Shown here: positions 9,139 to 17,825 of the stretch, piece after piece
How positions within the stretch are numbered: position 1 is the first letter of the stretch
Layout: each line of letters begins with the position of its first letter
DNA from: QHXQ01 sp963788965
GTDB lineage: Bacteria; Acidobacteriota; Blastocatellia; Pyrinomonadales; Pyrinomonadaceae
Reading direction: 5' to 3'
Assembly (NCBI GenBank): GCA_963788965.1
Contig: CAWBIK010000005.1
Location: forward strand, 1,426,001-1,490,000
Length of the DNA: 64,000 nt
Notes under the pieces: model-generated
What the model saw: the letters and a program-made list of their open reading frames with translations, nothing else
Databases searched by the model: none
Told to the model about the DNA's origin: nothing
Program-made: the position numbers and the translations under genes

Positions 9139-9771
9139 ATGATGACACGCACGCAAGCATTTATTCGGCTGGGCTGCGCGGCGGCGCTGCTCGTCGCCGT
9201 CTGTGCGACCAGCGCGTTGGCGCAAGATATGCAAATGGGCGGGCAGGGCCCGGACAAGCGCAAGCTGACCACGATTCAGACCTCGGCCGTGGATTCAGGT
9301 CAGACGAAGAACGCGGTCGAAGTGCGCTACCTGAATCTGCCGTGGGGCGCATCCACGTTCGGTTACATCGAGTCGGGCAGCGATCCGAACAATCAAGGCT
9401 ACTACGCCGGCCGCACATGGCCCATCGCGCACCTGAAACTCGCCGCGCCCGCCACCTATCAAGGTAAGGCGCTCGCGCCCGGCGACTATGTCCTCTACAT
9501 CACGCCCGCGAACGCGCAGGCGAAGCAGGACATGACGCTCTCCATCGCCTCGTTCACGCCCGGCGAAGGCGGCACGTTCCTGAAGGCGGGCAACGTTTTC
9601 GTGGACACGCCGAAGGACGCAAAGGTCGTCGCCTCCAAGCCGATCAAGTTCGCCAAAGGCGCGCCCGTCGTCGATCACCTCGTCATCGAGACAGCACGAA
9701 CGGGGCACGACGTTGCGCTCAACATCCACTACGGCGACCGCACGCTGACCGAGAAACTGGCGCTCAAATAA
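9139..9771 (+). CDS. Secreted beta-rich protein, DUF2911-like
   Basis: The product is 210 aa. Two adjacent ATG codons (9139 and 9142) follow an AAAGGA site. A signal peptide spans residues 1-29 (hydrophobic core LGCAAALLVAVCATSALA, Ala-Leu-Ala-Gln cleavage). The mature part has alternating beta strands, with a GxALAPGDYVLYITP segment resembling the DUF2911 pattern of GKxLPAGxYxLFxxP, and ends with paired strands HDVALNIHYGDRTLTEKLAL. DUF2911 proteins are secreted and of unknown role. Assignment is from pattern only. It is followed by a strong 31-base-arm palindrome and then the AhpD-like gene. Confidence 0.65.
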   Translation: MMTRTQAFIRLGCAAALLVAVCATSALAQDMQMGGQGPDKRKLTTIQTSAVDSGQTKNAVEVRYLNLPWGASTFGYIESGSDPNNQGYYAGRTWPIAHLKLAAPATYQGKALAPGDYVLYITPANAQAKQDMTLSIASFTPGEGGTFLKAGNVFVDTPKDAKVVASKPIKFAKGAPVVDHLVIETARTGHDVALNIHYGDRTLTEKLALK

Positions 9772-9850
9772 CAGTAACAAGTGACGAGTGACAAGTGACA
9801 AGTTAATAACTTGTTTTTGCTTGTCACTTGTCACTCGTCACTTGTCACTG
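9772..9850. repeat. Long palindrome built of TGACAAG units
   Basis: The left arm 9772-9802 and right arm 9820-9850 pair over 31 bases with one mismatch, around a 17-base loop. The arms consist of tandem GTGACAAG-like units. It lies between the DUF2911-like stop and the AhpD-like start. It could terminate or attenuate transcription, although the right arm ends only 24 bases before the next start codon. Confidence 0.85.
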
Positions 9851-9874
9851 TCTTTAATCAGGAGACTTAACGTG

Positions 9875-10321
9875 ATGGACGAGAAAGACACGAACGGTGC
9901 GGGCGCGGCGGTCAGCACGAGTACAGCCAGCGATCCGGCGGCTGCGGCCGAACACGTCTCGACCCAGCCCGTCATCCCGATGGCGTCGGACGAGCCGACC
10001 AGTTCCTATTCCATGCTTGAGCCGCGCATGAAGAAAGTCTATGGCGCGTACTACAAGGAGTTGTACTATACGCCGGAGCGGCGCGTGCTCGATCCGAAAG
10101 TGCAGGAGTTGATCTCGATTGCCGCGTCGCTCGTCGCCAAGTGCGAAGGCTGCATCGACGGGCACATGAAGAAGGCGCTGGCGCTCGGCGTGACCAAAGA
10201 AGAGATCAGCGAAGCAATCTGCATCGCCGCCGCCATCAACGCCGCCGCCATGATCGATCTGAGCGACGGCAGCGCCGCGCGGCTGGGCCTCAACCACTTC
10301 CCAACCACGAACAAGCAGTAA
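9875..10321 (+). CDS. AhpD-like carboxymuconolactone decarboxylase family protein
   Basis: The product is 148 aa. The ATG at 9875 follows CAGGAGAC by about 9 bases. After a disordered Ala/Ser-rich N-terminus of about 45 residues, the CMD fold carries the AhpD redox signature: Cys90 and Cys93 in AKCEGCIDGHMKKAL with His97. These are the cysteines and histidine used by AhpD alkylhydroperoxidases and related thiol-disulfide enzymes. The helix GVTKEEISEAICIAAAINAAA follows as expected. It likely reduces peroxides or works with a thiol partner. The esterase gene starts 16 bases downstream, so the two may be co-transcribed. Confidence 0.88.
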   Translation: MDEKDTNGAGAAVSTSTASDPAAAAEHVSTQPVIPMASDEPTSSYSMLEPRMKKVYGAYYKELYYTPERRVLDPKVQELISIAASLVAKCEGCIDGHMKKALALGVTKEEISEAICIAAAINAAAMIDLSDGSAARLGLNHFPTTNKQ

Positions 10322-10337
10322 CGGGTGAACCGGATCG

Positions 10338-11348
10338 ATGACAAGTAACAAGGACGGACGACGAGCTATGGGCGGTTTACTATCGCTGCCGCTGCGCGCG
10401 GCCGCCGCGGTCTGTGCGCTCGTGCTGGCGATAGTAGTGGCGGCGGCGACCTGGCAAGGACTCGCCGCCGCCACGCCACAGGCGCAAGCGCCCGCAACGC
10501 CGGGGCAGACGCAAAGCGCCACGCCGCCGAACGCATCGGCCGGGCGCATCGAGTACGGCGAGTTTCAATCGGCCAGTCTCGGCCGCGCGGTGCGTTACGC
10601 CGTCTCGCTGCCACCGGCCTACGAACAGAAATCGAAGCAGCGTTATCCGCTCGTGGTCTTCCTGCACGGCCTCAACAACAGCGAGCGCGATTGGGAAGAA
10701 CAGGGCATCGAAGCGCGCCTCACAGCCTTACGCGCGAGCGGCAAGGTCGGCGACTTCATCGTCGCCGTCCCGTTTGGCGCGAACAGTTTTTATATCAACG
10801 GCAAAGACGGCACGCGTTATGAAGATGCCATCGTGCAAGACTTTCTACCGTTCGTCGACGGCAAGTATCGCACGCTCGCACAGCCGCGCCATCGTCTGCT
10901 CGCGGGCATCTCGATGGGCGGCTACGGCGCGCTCGTGATCGCGTTCAAACACCCGGAACTGTTCGCCGGGGTGGCGACCAACAGCGCCGCGCTCTTTAAC
11001 GAACTGCCGAAACCGCCGACCGAGCCGACCGACCGTTACGGCAACTACCGCTACACGCTCGCCACCAAACTCTTCGGTGCGCCGCCCGACGCCGCTTACT
11101 TTCAAGCTAACAACCCGCTCTATCTGGCCAAGGCCAACGCCGATAAGCTCAAACACTTGAGGATATACTTCGACGTGGGCGAGCAGGACCGCTACGGCTT
11201 CGACGTGGGCAACCGCGCGCTCGATACGGTCTTGACCGCCGCCAACGTCCCACACGAATATCACCTCGCCCCCGGCGGTCACGGCTGGACGTTTCTCTCC
11301 GAACGCGCCGAACCGGCTCTCACCTTCGTCTGGAACACTGTGCGTTAA
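10338..11348 (+). CDS. Secreted esterase of the esterase D/S-formylglutathione hydrolase fold
   Basis: The product is 336 aa from the ATG at 10338; an ATG at 10368 is equally possible and would put the signal peptide nearer the terminus. A hydrophobic signal region (LRAAAAVCALVLAIVVAAATW) and a Pro/Gln-rich linker precede the enzyme domain. The alpha/beta hydrolase signatures are the strand YPLVVFLHGLNN, the nucleophile Ser192 in AGISMGGYG, the acid in VGEQDRYGFD and the His in LAPGGHGWTF. This matches Pfam putative esterase (PF00756) proteins, which hydrolyse diverse acyl esters including feruloyl and mycolyl types. It is probably exported. The substrate is unknown. It ends in a large palindromic repeat before glpD. 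Confidence 0.85.
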   Translation: MTSNKDGRRAMGGLLSLPLRAAAAVCALVLAIVVAAATWQGLAAATPQAQAPATPGQTQSATPPNASAGRIEYGEFQSASLGRAVRYAVSLPPAYEQKSKQRYPLVVFLHGLNNSERDWEEQGIEARLTALRASGKVGDFIVAVPFGANSFYINGKDGTRYEDAIVQDFLPFVDGKYRTLAQPRHRLLAGISMGGYGALVIAFKHPELFAGVATNSAALFNELPKPPTEPTDRYGNYRYTLATKLFGAPPDAAYFQANNPLYLAKANADKLKHLRIYFDVGEQDRYGFDVGNRALDTVLTAANVPHEYHLAPGGHGWTFLSERAEPALTFVWNTVR

Positions 11349-11366
11349 GCTGCGGCAACAAATTTT

Positions 11367-11511
11367 TTAACCACCAAGCCACGAAGCCACGAAGGGCAGA
11401 CTGAACGCTGAACGCTGAATGATGAATAGAGCATAGCTTGGCTGTTATCATTCATCATTCATCCGTCCGCCTTCATCATTTGCTTTCGTGGCTTCGTGGC
11501 TTGGTGGTTAA
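11367..11511. repeat. Nested palindrome: CCACGAAG outer arms, ATGATGAAT inner arms
   Basis: The outer left arm 11367-11393 (TTAACCACCAAGCCACGAAG and on) pairs perfectly with 11485-11511 over 27 bases. Inside, 11417-11427 pairs with 11450-11460 over 11 bases. Both arm types recur in other intergenic regions. It lies between the esterase and glpD. Confidence 0.9.
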
Positions 11512-11529
11512 TTTGTTCCCTTAGCGATC

Positions 11530-13159
11530 ATGCGGCGCGACATCTTAACCAACATCGAGCGCGCACAGTTCGACGCGATCATTATCGGTGCGGGCATCAA
11601 CGGCGCAGGCATCGCGCGCGACGCAGCACTGCGCGGCCTCAAAGTACTCCTGCTCGATAAAGGCGACATCGCAGGCGGCACGACCGCTTGGTCAACGCGG
11701 CTCATACACGGCGGCTTGCGCTATCTCGAACACGGCGAGTTGGGATTAGTGCGCGAATCTTTGCGCGAGCGCGAGCGGCTGTTGCACATCGCGCCGCATC
11801 TCGTCCGCCCGCTGCCGCTGCTCATCCCACTCTACGCACAGGGCGCGCGTGCGCCGCTCGCCGTCCGCGCCGGCCTCTGCGCCTACGACCTGCTCTCGTT
11901 CGATAAAACGACGCCCGCGCACCGCACGCTGACGCGCGCCGCCACCGTCGCACACGCGCCCGGCCTCGCCACAGAGAACTTGCGCGGCGCGGCCGTTTAC
12001 TACGACGCGCAGGTTGAATATGCCGAGCGGCTCGCGTTGGAGAATGCGCTCGACGCAGTAGGACACGGTGCGACGCTCTTAACCTACGCGCGCGTGACGC
12101 GCATCCTTGAAGCTGCGGGTCGCGTGCAGGGCGTAGAGTTCGCCGATGGGTTAGCCGACGGTGCGTATCGGGCGCACGCGCCGGTTGTGTTGAATGCGGC
12201 GGGGCCGTGGGTTGATGAAGTTGTTGCTGGTCTGAGTCCTGCGGTCGGACGAATGATCGGCGGCACGAAGGGTAGTCACATCGTCGTCGCGCCGTTCGAT
12301 AGTGCGCCGCGCGTCGCGTTGTACGTCGAAGCGCAGACTGATCGGCGGCCGTTTTTCATCATCCCGTGGCAGGAGTTGTACCTGATCGGCACGACCGATC
12401 TGCGTTACGCGGGCGACCTCGATCACGTCGCGCCCGATGAAGCGGAGTTAACTTATCTGCTCGCGGAGACGAACCGCGTGCTGCCGCGCGCGCAACTCAA
12501 GCGCGCCGACGTGCTCTATGCTTACGCGGGCGTGCGCCCGCTTGCTTACGGGGCTGAAGGTGCAACGGCGGGCATCACGCGCCGCCACTTCCTGCGCGAA
12601 CATCGGTCGCCGCGCGCGGGCTTCGTCTCAATCATCGGCGGCAAGCTGACGACGTATCGAGAGTTGGCGCGGCAAGCGGTCGATCTCGTCTATCGAAAAC
12701 TTGAGCGCCGCGCGCCGCGTTGTGTGACGGCGGAGCGGCCTTTGCCGGGCGCGGCGTGTGCGGACTTCAAAAGTTTTTGTGCGCGGTTCAAAGCGGAGAG
12801 CGCGTTGCCGGTTGAATGTGAGCGAGCGTCTGTTGCGCGTCTATGGTACACGCGCGGACGAAGTGTTGAGGTTGGCAGCGACGCACGCGGAGTTGCATGC
12901 GTCGTTCAGCCCTGTGAGCGGGGCGCTCGGCGCGGAGGTCGTGTACGCGTTTCGCGTGGAGGCGGCTGAGACGCTGGCTGATTGTCTGTTGCGGCGCACG
13001 ATGGTCGGCTTGAATCGCGCGCTCGGCCTCGACGCAGTTGAACAAGCCGCGCGGCTCGCGCAAACACATCTCGGCTGGACGCAGGCGCGCGCCGCGCAAG
13101 AGATCGCAGCCTATCGTCGTTATGTCGCACGCTTTCAAATCAACGTCGGTAAGGAATAA
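11530..13159 (+). CDS. glpD: Aerobic glycerol-3-phosphate dehydrogenase, single-base frameshift
   Basis: This is an FAD-dependent GlpD that oxidises sn-glycerol-3-phosphate to dihydroxyacetone phosphate at the membrane and passes electrons to quinone. The N-terminus carries the dinucleotide motif IIIGAGINGAGIARDAA and the GlpD hallmark STRLIHGGLRYLEHGE. Later blocks KGSHIVV, IIPWQELYLIGTTD and SIIGGKLTTYRELA are in place. Frame 1 continues to 12969, but homology moves to the next frame at about 12815-12825, where the C-terminal helical domain continues (SERLLRVYGTRADEVLRL) to the stop at 13159. One extra base explains the break; joined, the protein is about 542 aa, normal for GlpD. Similar indels occur in many genes here, so a sequencing error is likelier than true loss. 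Confidence 0.88.
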
Positions 13160-13219
13160 ACCACGAAGACACGAAGACACGAAGGATCACTTTTGTGTCT
13201 TTGTGTCTTTGTGGTTTAT
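13156..13219. repeat. Palindrome of ACGAAGACACG type
   Basis: ATAAACCAC at 13156-13164 pairs with GTGGTTTAT at 13211-13219, and the tandem CGAAGACA units between pair with TGTCTTTG units with some G-T pairs. It begins inside the glpD stop codon and may act as its terminator. Confidence 0.75.
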
Positions 13220-13336
13220 GACCGTGCAAATGGCCCTTGCGGCGCGTGGGCAAGTGGCTCTTTTAGTCGTGCGCGGGGTCGCATAAAATCTGTGGCAAAC
13301 GAAGCTGAGATATTAGTTTGAGCGGAGGCAGGGCGG

Positions 13337-13855
13337 ATGAGCGACGTGTGGCGGCGCGGGCAGTTTGAGATCAGCACGGCCCGCGCGCGCTTGAACTTCG
13401 ACGTGATTCACGATTTCCTCAGTCGTTCATCTTACTGGGCGCTTGGGCGCAGCCGCGATCTAATCGAGCGGTCAATCGCACACTCGCTGCCGTTCGGCGT
13501 GTATGAGGGTGAACGCCTGATCGGCTTCGCGCGCGTCGTGACCGACTATGCGACGTTCGCGTGGCTGGCGGACGTGTTCGTGCTTGAAGAGTTTCGCGGG
13601 CAGGGGTTGTCGAAGTGGTTGGTCGAAGTGATCCTCGCGCATCCTGAGTTGCAGAGCTTGCGCCGTTGGGTGTTGGCGACGCGCGACGCGCACGAGCTTT
13701 ATCGCCGCTTCGGCTTCACCGAGTTGGAACAACCGACGGCTTGGATGGAACGACTCGCTCAGCACGCGCGCGGCACGCTCACAAGCGCGCACGCGCCCGA
13801 CGCCGAACCCAACGCCGCAGAGGCCGAACACACGGCCGGGGAGCCACGACATTGA
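13337..13855 (+). CDS. GNAT-family N-acetyltransferase
   Basis: The product is 172 aa. The ATG at 13337 follows GGAGG by about 9 bases. The GNAT core is visible: FARVVTDYATFAWLADVFVLEEFRGQGLSKWLVEVIL contains strand 4, the acetyl-CoA pyrophosphate loop RGQGLSKWL and helix 3. The ending block ELYRRFGFTELEQP is the typical final strand motif. This subgroup resembles small single-domain acetyltransferases with unknown acceptor. The C-terminal 30 residues are Ala/Glu-rich and probably disordered. The next gene starts within its stop codon, so the two are likely translated together. Confidence 0.85.
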   Translation: MSDVWRRGQFEISTARARLNFDVIHDFLSRSSYWALGRSRDLIERSIAHSLPFGVYEGERLIGFARVVTDYATFAWLADVFVLEEFRGQGLSKWLVEVILAHPELQSLRRWVLATRDAHELYRRFGFTELEQPTAWMERLAQHARGTLTSAHAPDAEPNAAEAEHTAGEPRH

Positions 13856-14767
13856 TCAATGGCCGGGTCGTCGTCTGGTTAATACTCTGTTTGATCTGGG
13901 GTTCGACGTGGCTCTTTATCAAACTCGGCCTCGCAGACTTGCCGCCCATCAGCTTCGCGGGCATACGCTTTGTCATCGCGGCAAGTCTGTTGTGGGGCAT
14001 CGTCGCAGTGCGGCGCACGCCGTTGCCGCGCGCACGGCGCGACTGGCTACTCGTCGCCGGCACGGGCTTGCTCGCCTTTGCGATCAACTACGGATTGCTG
14101 TTCTGGGGCGAGCAGCACACCTCTTCGGGCCTCGCCGCGATCCTGCAAACGATCATCCCCGTGTTCGGCCTTTTTGATCGCGCACTACCATCTACCATCG
14201 GAGCGCATCACTTGGGCCAAACTCGGCGGCGTCGCGCTCGGCATCGCAGGCGTGGGGCTGATCTTTTCCGATCAGTTGCACGGCGAAGGGCGCGCGGCCT
14301 TTGCGGGCAGCGTCGCCATCGTGGTCGGCGCGTTCGCCGCTGCGTACTCGAACGTGTTGGTGAAGGCGCGCGGCGGGCACATAGACCCGGCCGTGTTGGC
14401 GGGCGGACAGATGTTGTGCGGGCTTGTGCCGCTCATGTTGGTCGGCTGGTGGACCGAAGGCAGTCCCCTTAAGTTTCACTGGACGCGGCAGGCTGTCTTC
14501 GCGCTCTGTTACCTTGCGCTCGTCGGCTCGTGCATCGCCTTCATGCTCTATTACTGGCTGGTGCGGCGCATGGCCGTGACCAAGACAATGCTCATCTCGC
14601 TGGTCACGCCGATCATCGCCGTGCTGCTCGGCCTCTGGTGGCTCGACGAACGCGTCACGTGGCGCATCATCTTCGGCGCGGTGAGCATCATGGCCGGCAT
14701 CGCCTTGAACGTGCGCCGCCGCACGAAAGTCGTCGTAGAAAAAAAGGTGCTGGCCCAACACGGCTAA
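13852..14767 (+). CDS. EamA/DMT-family exporter, frameshift at a T homopolymer
   Basis: This is a ten-helix drug/metabolite transporter with two EamA repeats. The likely start is TTG at 13852, which overlaps the GNAT stop and follows GGGGAG. The first repeat reads VVWLILCLIWGSTWLFIKLGL through LAAILQTIIPVFGL. At 14172-14176 a run of five T breaks the frame; with four T the protein continues LLIAHYHLPSERITWAKLGG and through the second repeat to the stop at 14767, giving about 304 aa, a normal length. The second repeat includes SCIAFMLYYWLVRRM and VTPIIAVLLGLWWLDE. Substrate is unknown; members export amino acids, nucleobases or drugs. The homopolymer context points to a base-calling error. Confidence 0.85.
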
Positions 14768-14807
14768 CATGGGCCAGCACCTTTATCTTTGCGCGTGCGC
14801 GTCGGCG

Positions 14808-15332
14808 CTAGGGGCGCGGCGGCGGGTTAGGATCGGACGGCGGTGGCGGCGGTGCGCCGGCCGGTTCACCTGCGCGCCTGCTCGCGCCCGGTTCGCATTT
14901 GCCGTCGGGGTCTTTGTGCTGCCGCACCCACTCGGCGATAGACTCGCGGATGAACTCGCCGAGGTCTTCGATGTCGCGCGCAGACTTCTGCCAGAAGTCT
15001 TTGAAGGACGTGCGCGCATCGATGACAAACGCGCCCATGTCCGGGCGATGCTTACGCAACTCCGGCCCCAACTCGTCTTCGTAGTAAGCGACGAGTTGGC
15101 GACACGCCATCGCCACGACCGCGAGCGAACTATCGGCGGGCAGCGGATCGAAGATCGTGCCCGCGCCCGCGTCGATCTCCTTCAAACGTTCGAGCACGCG
15201 GTTATAACGCCCGGTGCAATAAGCGGCGGTCGCAGGGTCTTTGCCCGCGCCGGTCCATTCGGCCTGCATGGCCATGCGCCCTGTGCGGCGCAACACGTTA
15301 ATCAACTTCAGCAGTTCTTTCTCTCGTTCCAT
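14808..15332 (-). CDS. Hypothetical protein coupled to ECF sigma factor
   Basis: The product is 174 aa and is not recognised. It begins MEREKELLKLINVLRRTGR and is mostly helical, ending with a Pro-rich tail (GAPPPPPSDPNPPPRP). It has no transmembrane segment and no zinc-binding anti-sigma motif, so it is not a standard membrane anti-sigma factor. It starts 4 bases after the sigma factor stop, with its ribosome site (GAGAGG) inside the end of the sigma gene. This tight coupling suggests it modulates the sigma factor or belongs to its response; that is inference. Confidence 0.7.
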   Translation of the reverse strand: MEREKELLKLINVLRRTGRMAMQAEWTGAGKDPATAAYCTGRYNRVLERLKEIDAGAGTIFDPLPADSSLAVVAMACRQLVAYYEDELGPELRKHRPDMGAFVIDARTSFKDFWQKSARDIEDLGEFIRESIAEWVRQHKDPDGKCEPGASRRAGEPAGAPPPPPSDPNPPPRP

Positions 15333-15336
15333 CTGT

Positions 15337-15918
15337 TCAACCTCTCGTTGCGGTTAACTCAAGCTGCTCGCGCAGCAACTTCTTACCTTGATGCACGCGC
15401 CACTTCACGGTCGTCAGCGGCACGCCGACGAAAGCCGCGATGCGCTTCAACGGCATCTCGTCCAGATAATGCAAACGCAGGACGAGCGCATAGTCAGCAG
15501 GCACACGTTCCAACGCCTGTCGCAAGTCGGCCTTGTCCGCTTGCTCGACGAGCGGCTTGCTCAGCGCCGCCAGCCTTGCGAGCAACGCCTCGTCAAATTC
15601 CACACGCCCTTGTTGATGCGCGCGCTCTTGCCGCGTGAACCTAAACGCCCGGTGGCGCGTGATGGCGGCGAGCCACGCGGCAAACTTCGCGGGCGTTTCC
15701 AGCGTGGGCAGCGCCTTGAAGGCGAGCAGGAGCGCATCCTGCGCCACGTCTTCGGCGTCTGCGCGCCCGACGATTGCTTGCGCCGCGCGCACAACCGCCA
15801 TGCGATAACGCACACACAACTCGTCGAAGGCGCTCAAATCGCCCAGCATCGCCGCGACGACCAACACCTCGTCGGGCACGTCCCCACTTTCATCATGCGC
15901 GCTCACGTCCGCCTTCAT
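15337..15918 (-). CDS. ECF-type RNA polymerase sigma factor
   Basis: The product is 193 aa from the ATG at 15918. Region 2 reads LSAFDELCVRYRMAVVRAAQAIVGRADAEDVAQDALLLAF, with the core-binding and -10 recognition helices, and region 4 reads VPADYALVLRLHYLDEMPLKRIAAFVGVPLTTVKWRVHQGKKLLRE, a helix-turn-helix for -35 contact. The linker is longer than in minimal ECF factors. It directs transcription to a specific stress or signal regulon. The coupled downstream gene is the best candidate for a partner. No anti-sigma factor with a transmembrane helix is visible nearby. Confidence 0.9.
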   Translation of the reverse strand: MKADVSAHDESGDVPDEVLVVAAMLGDLSAFDELCVRYRMAVVRAAQAIVGRADAEDVAQDALLLAFKALPTLETPAKFAAWLAAITRHRAFRFTRQERAHQQGRVEFDEALLARLAALSKPLVEQADKADLRQALERVPADYALVLRLHYLDEMPLKRIAAFVGVPLTTVKWRVHQGKKLLREQLELTATRG

Positions 15919-16000
15919 TGATATAGAGACATACGACGGGCGGCAGGATAGTTATGCGGAAAATTTTTTTGCGGCGTGGTGCTTGGGCTACTACAAAATT

Positions 16001-16117
16001 AACCACAAAGACATGAAAGCAAGCGGTGAACGAAGAATGATGAATAAAGATCAGCTTGTCTTTCATTCATCCTTCATCGTTCTGCTTCTCCTTAGTGTCT
16101 TCGTGTCTTTGTGGTTA
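16001..16117. repeat. Nested palindrome: ACCACAAAGACA outer arms
   Basis: TAACCACAAAGACA at 16001-16014 pairs perfectly with 16104-16117. Inside, an ATGATGAATAAA segment faces CATTCATCCTTCATC. It lies between the sigma factor start and the NTF2-like gene end, so it probably terminates the latter. Confidence 0.85.
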
Positions 16118-16134
16118 AGTTTACTGCGCTAAGC

Positions 16135-17052
16135 CTACTTCGCATCCGGCGGGAGCGGGTTCGTTGTGTCGAGCGCGACGCGCCACTTGTTGTCGACGCG
16201 CTTCCAGACGCGCACGTAATAACCCTTCTCCATCTGCGCGCCGTCCTTCTGTTCGTAGTTGCCGTAGGTATAACCGAAGTCGCCGGACTGCGCCACGTCC
16301 GCCTTGATCGGCGTGCCCGTCACGGTCAGCGTCTTCGGCTTGAAATAGTTGCTGATCTCGCGGCGGCCGACGATGGGGAACATATCGTTGCGATGCAGTC
16401 GCGCGTCGTCGGTCAACTGCGCCACGAGCGCTTGCGCGCCGTCCGGCCCGGCTTCGGCAGTGAGTAATGCGCGGTCGGCCGCGAGCAATGCAGCACGCGC
16501 TGATTCAATGTTCACAGGCTCACGCGCAACGTCGCCGCCAAGCTTGTGCGGCGGATGAAACGTGGGTGCGGGTGCGCCCGTGGGCGGCGCGGGCGTGGCG
16601 ATGCCCAAGTCGAGCGCGACCTTCCACGTGCTGTCCGCTTGCTTCTGCCAGATCGAAAAGTAATAACCGTGCCGCGTCTGGTGCGGCTCACTGCTGCGAT
16701 CCGTGAACGTGAAGGGGCCGGTCGTGTAGCCGAGATCGCCCGCGCGCGATATGTCGGCATAGACGGGATACCAATCGAGCGTGACGGGCGGCAACGCGGC
16801 GGGCGCGGGACGTTTCGCAAACGCCTCTTTCGTGTTCGTCGGGTGCGGTTGAAAGTTGATGCCGTCGTCGGCGAAGTAGGCCATGAAGGCCGCGCGCACG
16901 CCACTGGCAACCGACAGACGCGCAAACGCACGCTCCGCTTCGACCAAAGATGCGAGCGCAGGCGACAGCTTATTTCCCTGCGCCGCGCCCAACGGTGAAA
17001 TGATTATGACCAGCAGCAGCGTCGTCAAAAAAATCGCCAGACTACTTTTCAT
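16135..17052 (-). CDS. Secreted protein with two SnoaL/DUF4440-like (NTF2-fold) domains
   Basis: The product is 305 aa from the ATG at 17052, preceded by AAGGACGAC. Residues 1-25 are a signal peptide (LAIFLTTLLLVIIISPLGAAQG). Two similar halves follow. The first covers about 30-155 (EAERAFARLSVASGVRAAFMAYFADDGINF and GYYFSIWQKQADSTWKVALDLG). The second covers about 180-300 (LLAADRALLTAEAGPDGAQALVAQLTDDARLHRN and GYYVRVWKRVDNKWRVALDT). This fits an internal duplication of a DUF4440-like domain. These folds often bind small ligands; catalysis is not evident. Confidence 0.75.
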   Translation of the reverse strand: MKSSLAIFLTTLLLVIIISPLGAAQGNKLSPALASLVEAERAFARLSVASGVRAAFMAYFADDGINFQPHPTNTKEAFAKRPAPAALPPVTLDWYPVYADISRAGDLGYTTGPFTFTDRSSEPHQTRHGYYFSIWQKQADSTWKVALDLGIATPAPPTGAPAPTFHPPHKLGGDVAREPVNIESARAALLAADRALLTAEAGPDGAQALVAQLTDDARLHRNDMFPIVGRREISNYFKPKTLTVTGTPIKADVAQSGDFGYTYGNYEQKDGAQMEKGYYVRVWKRVDNKWRVALDTTNPLPPDAK

Positions 17053-17097
17053 CGCATGTCGTCCTTGTGTCTTCGTGTTTAATCGTAACAGGCATCT

Positions 17098-17778
17098 TCA
17101 TTCAATCAGCCCGAAGGCGCGGACGGGGAACGTGCCCATGCCTTTGACTTTGACGGGCACGGCGAAGAACTTGCAGCCGTGCGCGGGCAGCGCCGCGAGG
17201 TTGCACAAGTGTTCGACGATGGGGATGCCTGCGCCGAGCAGGAGCGTGTGCGCGGGACGCGTCAGATCGGCCGTGTCGTCTATGTTGAGCGAGTCGATGC
17301 CGACGAGGCGCACGCCCGCTTGCACGAGATATGCGGCGGCAGCGCGTGTCAGAAACGGATGACCGCTGAAGTATTGTTCCGTGTTCCAGTGCAAGTCCCA
17401 ACCCGTATAGATCAGCACGGCCTTGTCGCGCAATTCATGTGAGGCAAAGACCGCCGCACCGATTGCGCGCCTGTGTGCGTATGGCATGTTAAGGACCACA
17501 GCGTCGAGGTTAGCGATCTTGTCGAGATCGAGTTGCGCCAGATCATATCCGTCGGCGTAGCGATGAAAAGGCGTGTCGAGATAAGTGCCGGTGTTGGCGA
17601 CCATCTCGATCTTGCCGATCTGAAACTCAGTGCCCGCGGCATAGACTGCGCGCGAAGCCGCGCGCGTTAAGTAGTCGCAGATGATGGGCGCGGGCAGACC
17701 TTTGTAGGTAACAAGTCCGTCGGCGACTTCGTGGCTCACGTCTATGAGTCGCGCGTGGTGCGGCGCATCAGGTAACAT
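17098..17778 (-). CDS. Cyclase-family (kynurenine-formamidase-like) metal hydrolase
   Basis: The product is 226 aa from the ATG at 17778. It opens LIDVSHEVADGLVTYKGLP, as in the cyclase family (PF04199), and carries the family block as NTGTYLDTPFHRYADG. In classical members this reads HxGTHxDxPxH and binds divalent metal. Here the first His is Asn and the second is Tyr, while Asp, Pro and the last His are kept. Later blocks GWDLHWNTEQYFSGHPFL and VGIDSLNID are typical. It probably hydrolyses a cyclic or formamide substrate with altered metal binding. It is divergent from the PLP decarboxylase, with only 47 bases between the start codons. Confidence 0.82.
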   Translation of the reverse strand: MLPDAPHHARLIDVSHEVADGLVTYKGLPAPIICDYLTRAASRAVYAAGTEFQIGKIEMVANTGTYLDTPFHRYADGYDLAQLDLDKIANLDAVVLNMPYAHRRAIGAAVFASHELRDKAVLIYTGWDLHWNTEQYFSGHPFLTRAAAAYLVQAGVRLVGIDSLNIDDTADLTRPAHTLLLGAGIPIVEHLCNLAALPAHGCKFFAVPVKVKGMGTFPVRAFGLIE

Positions 17779-17825
17779 GCCGTCATTCTATCCGATCAGA
17801 TTCAGAGCAGGAGCACTTGGTAGTC

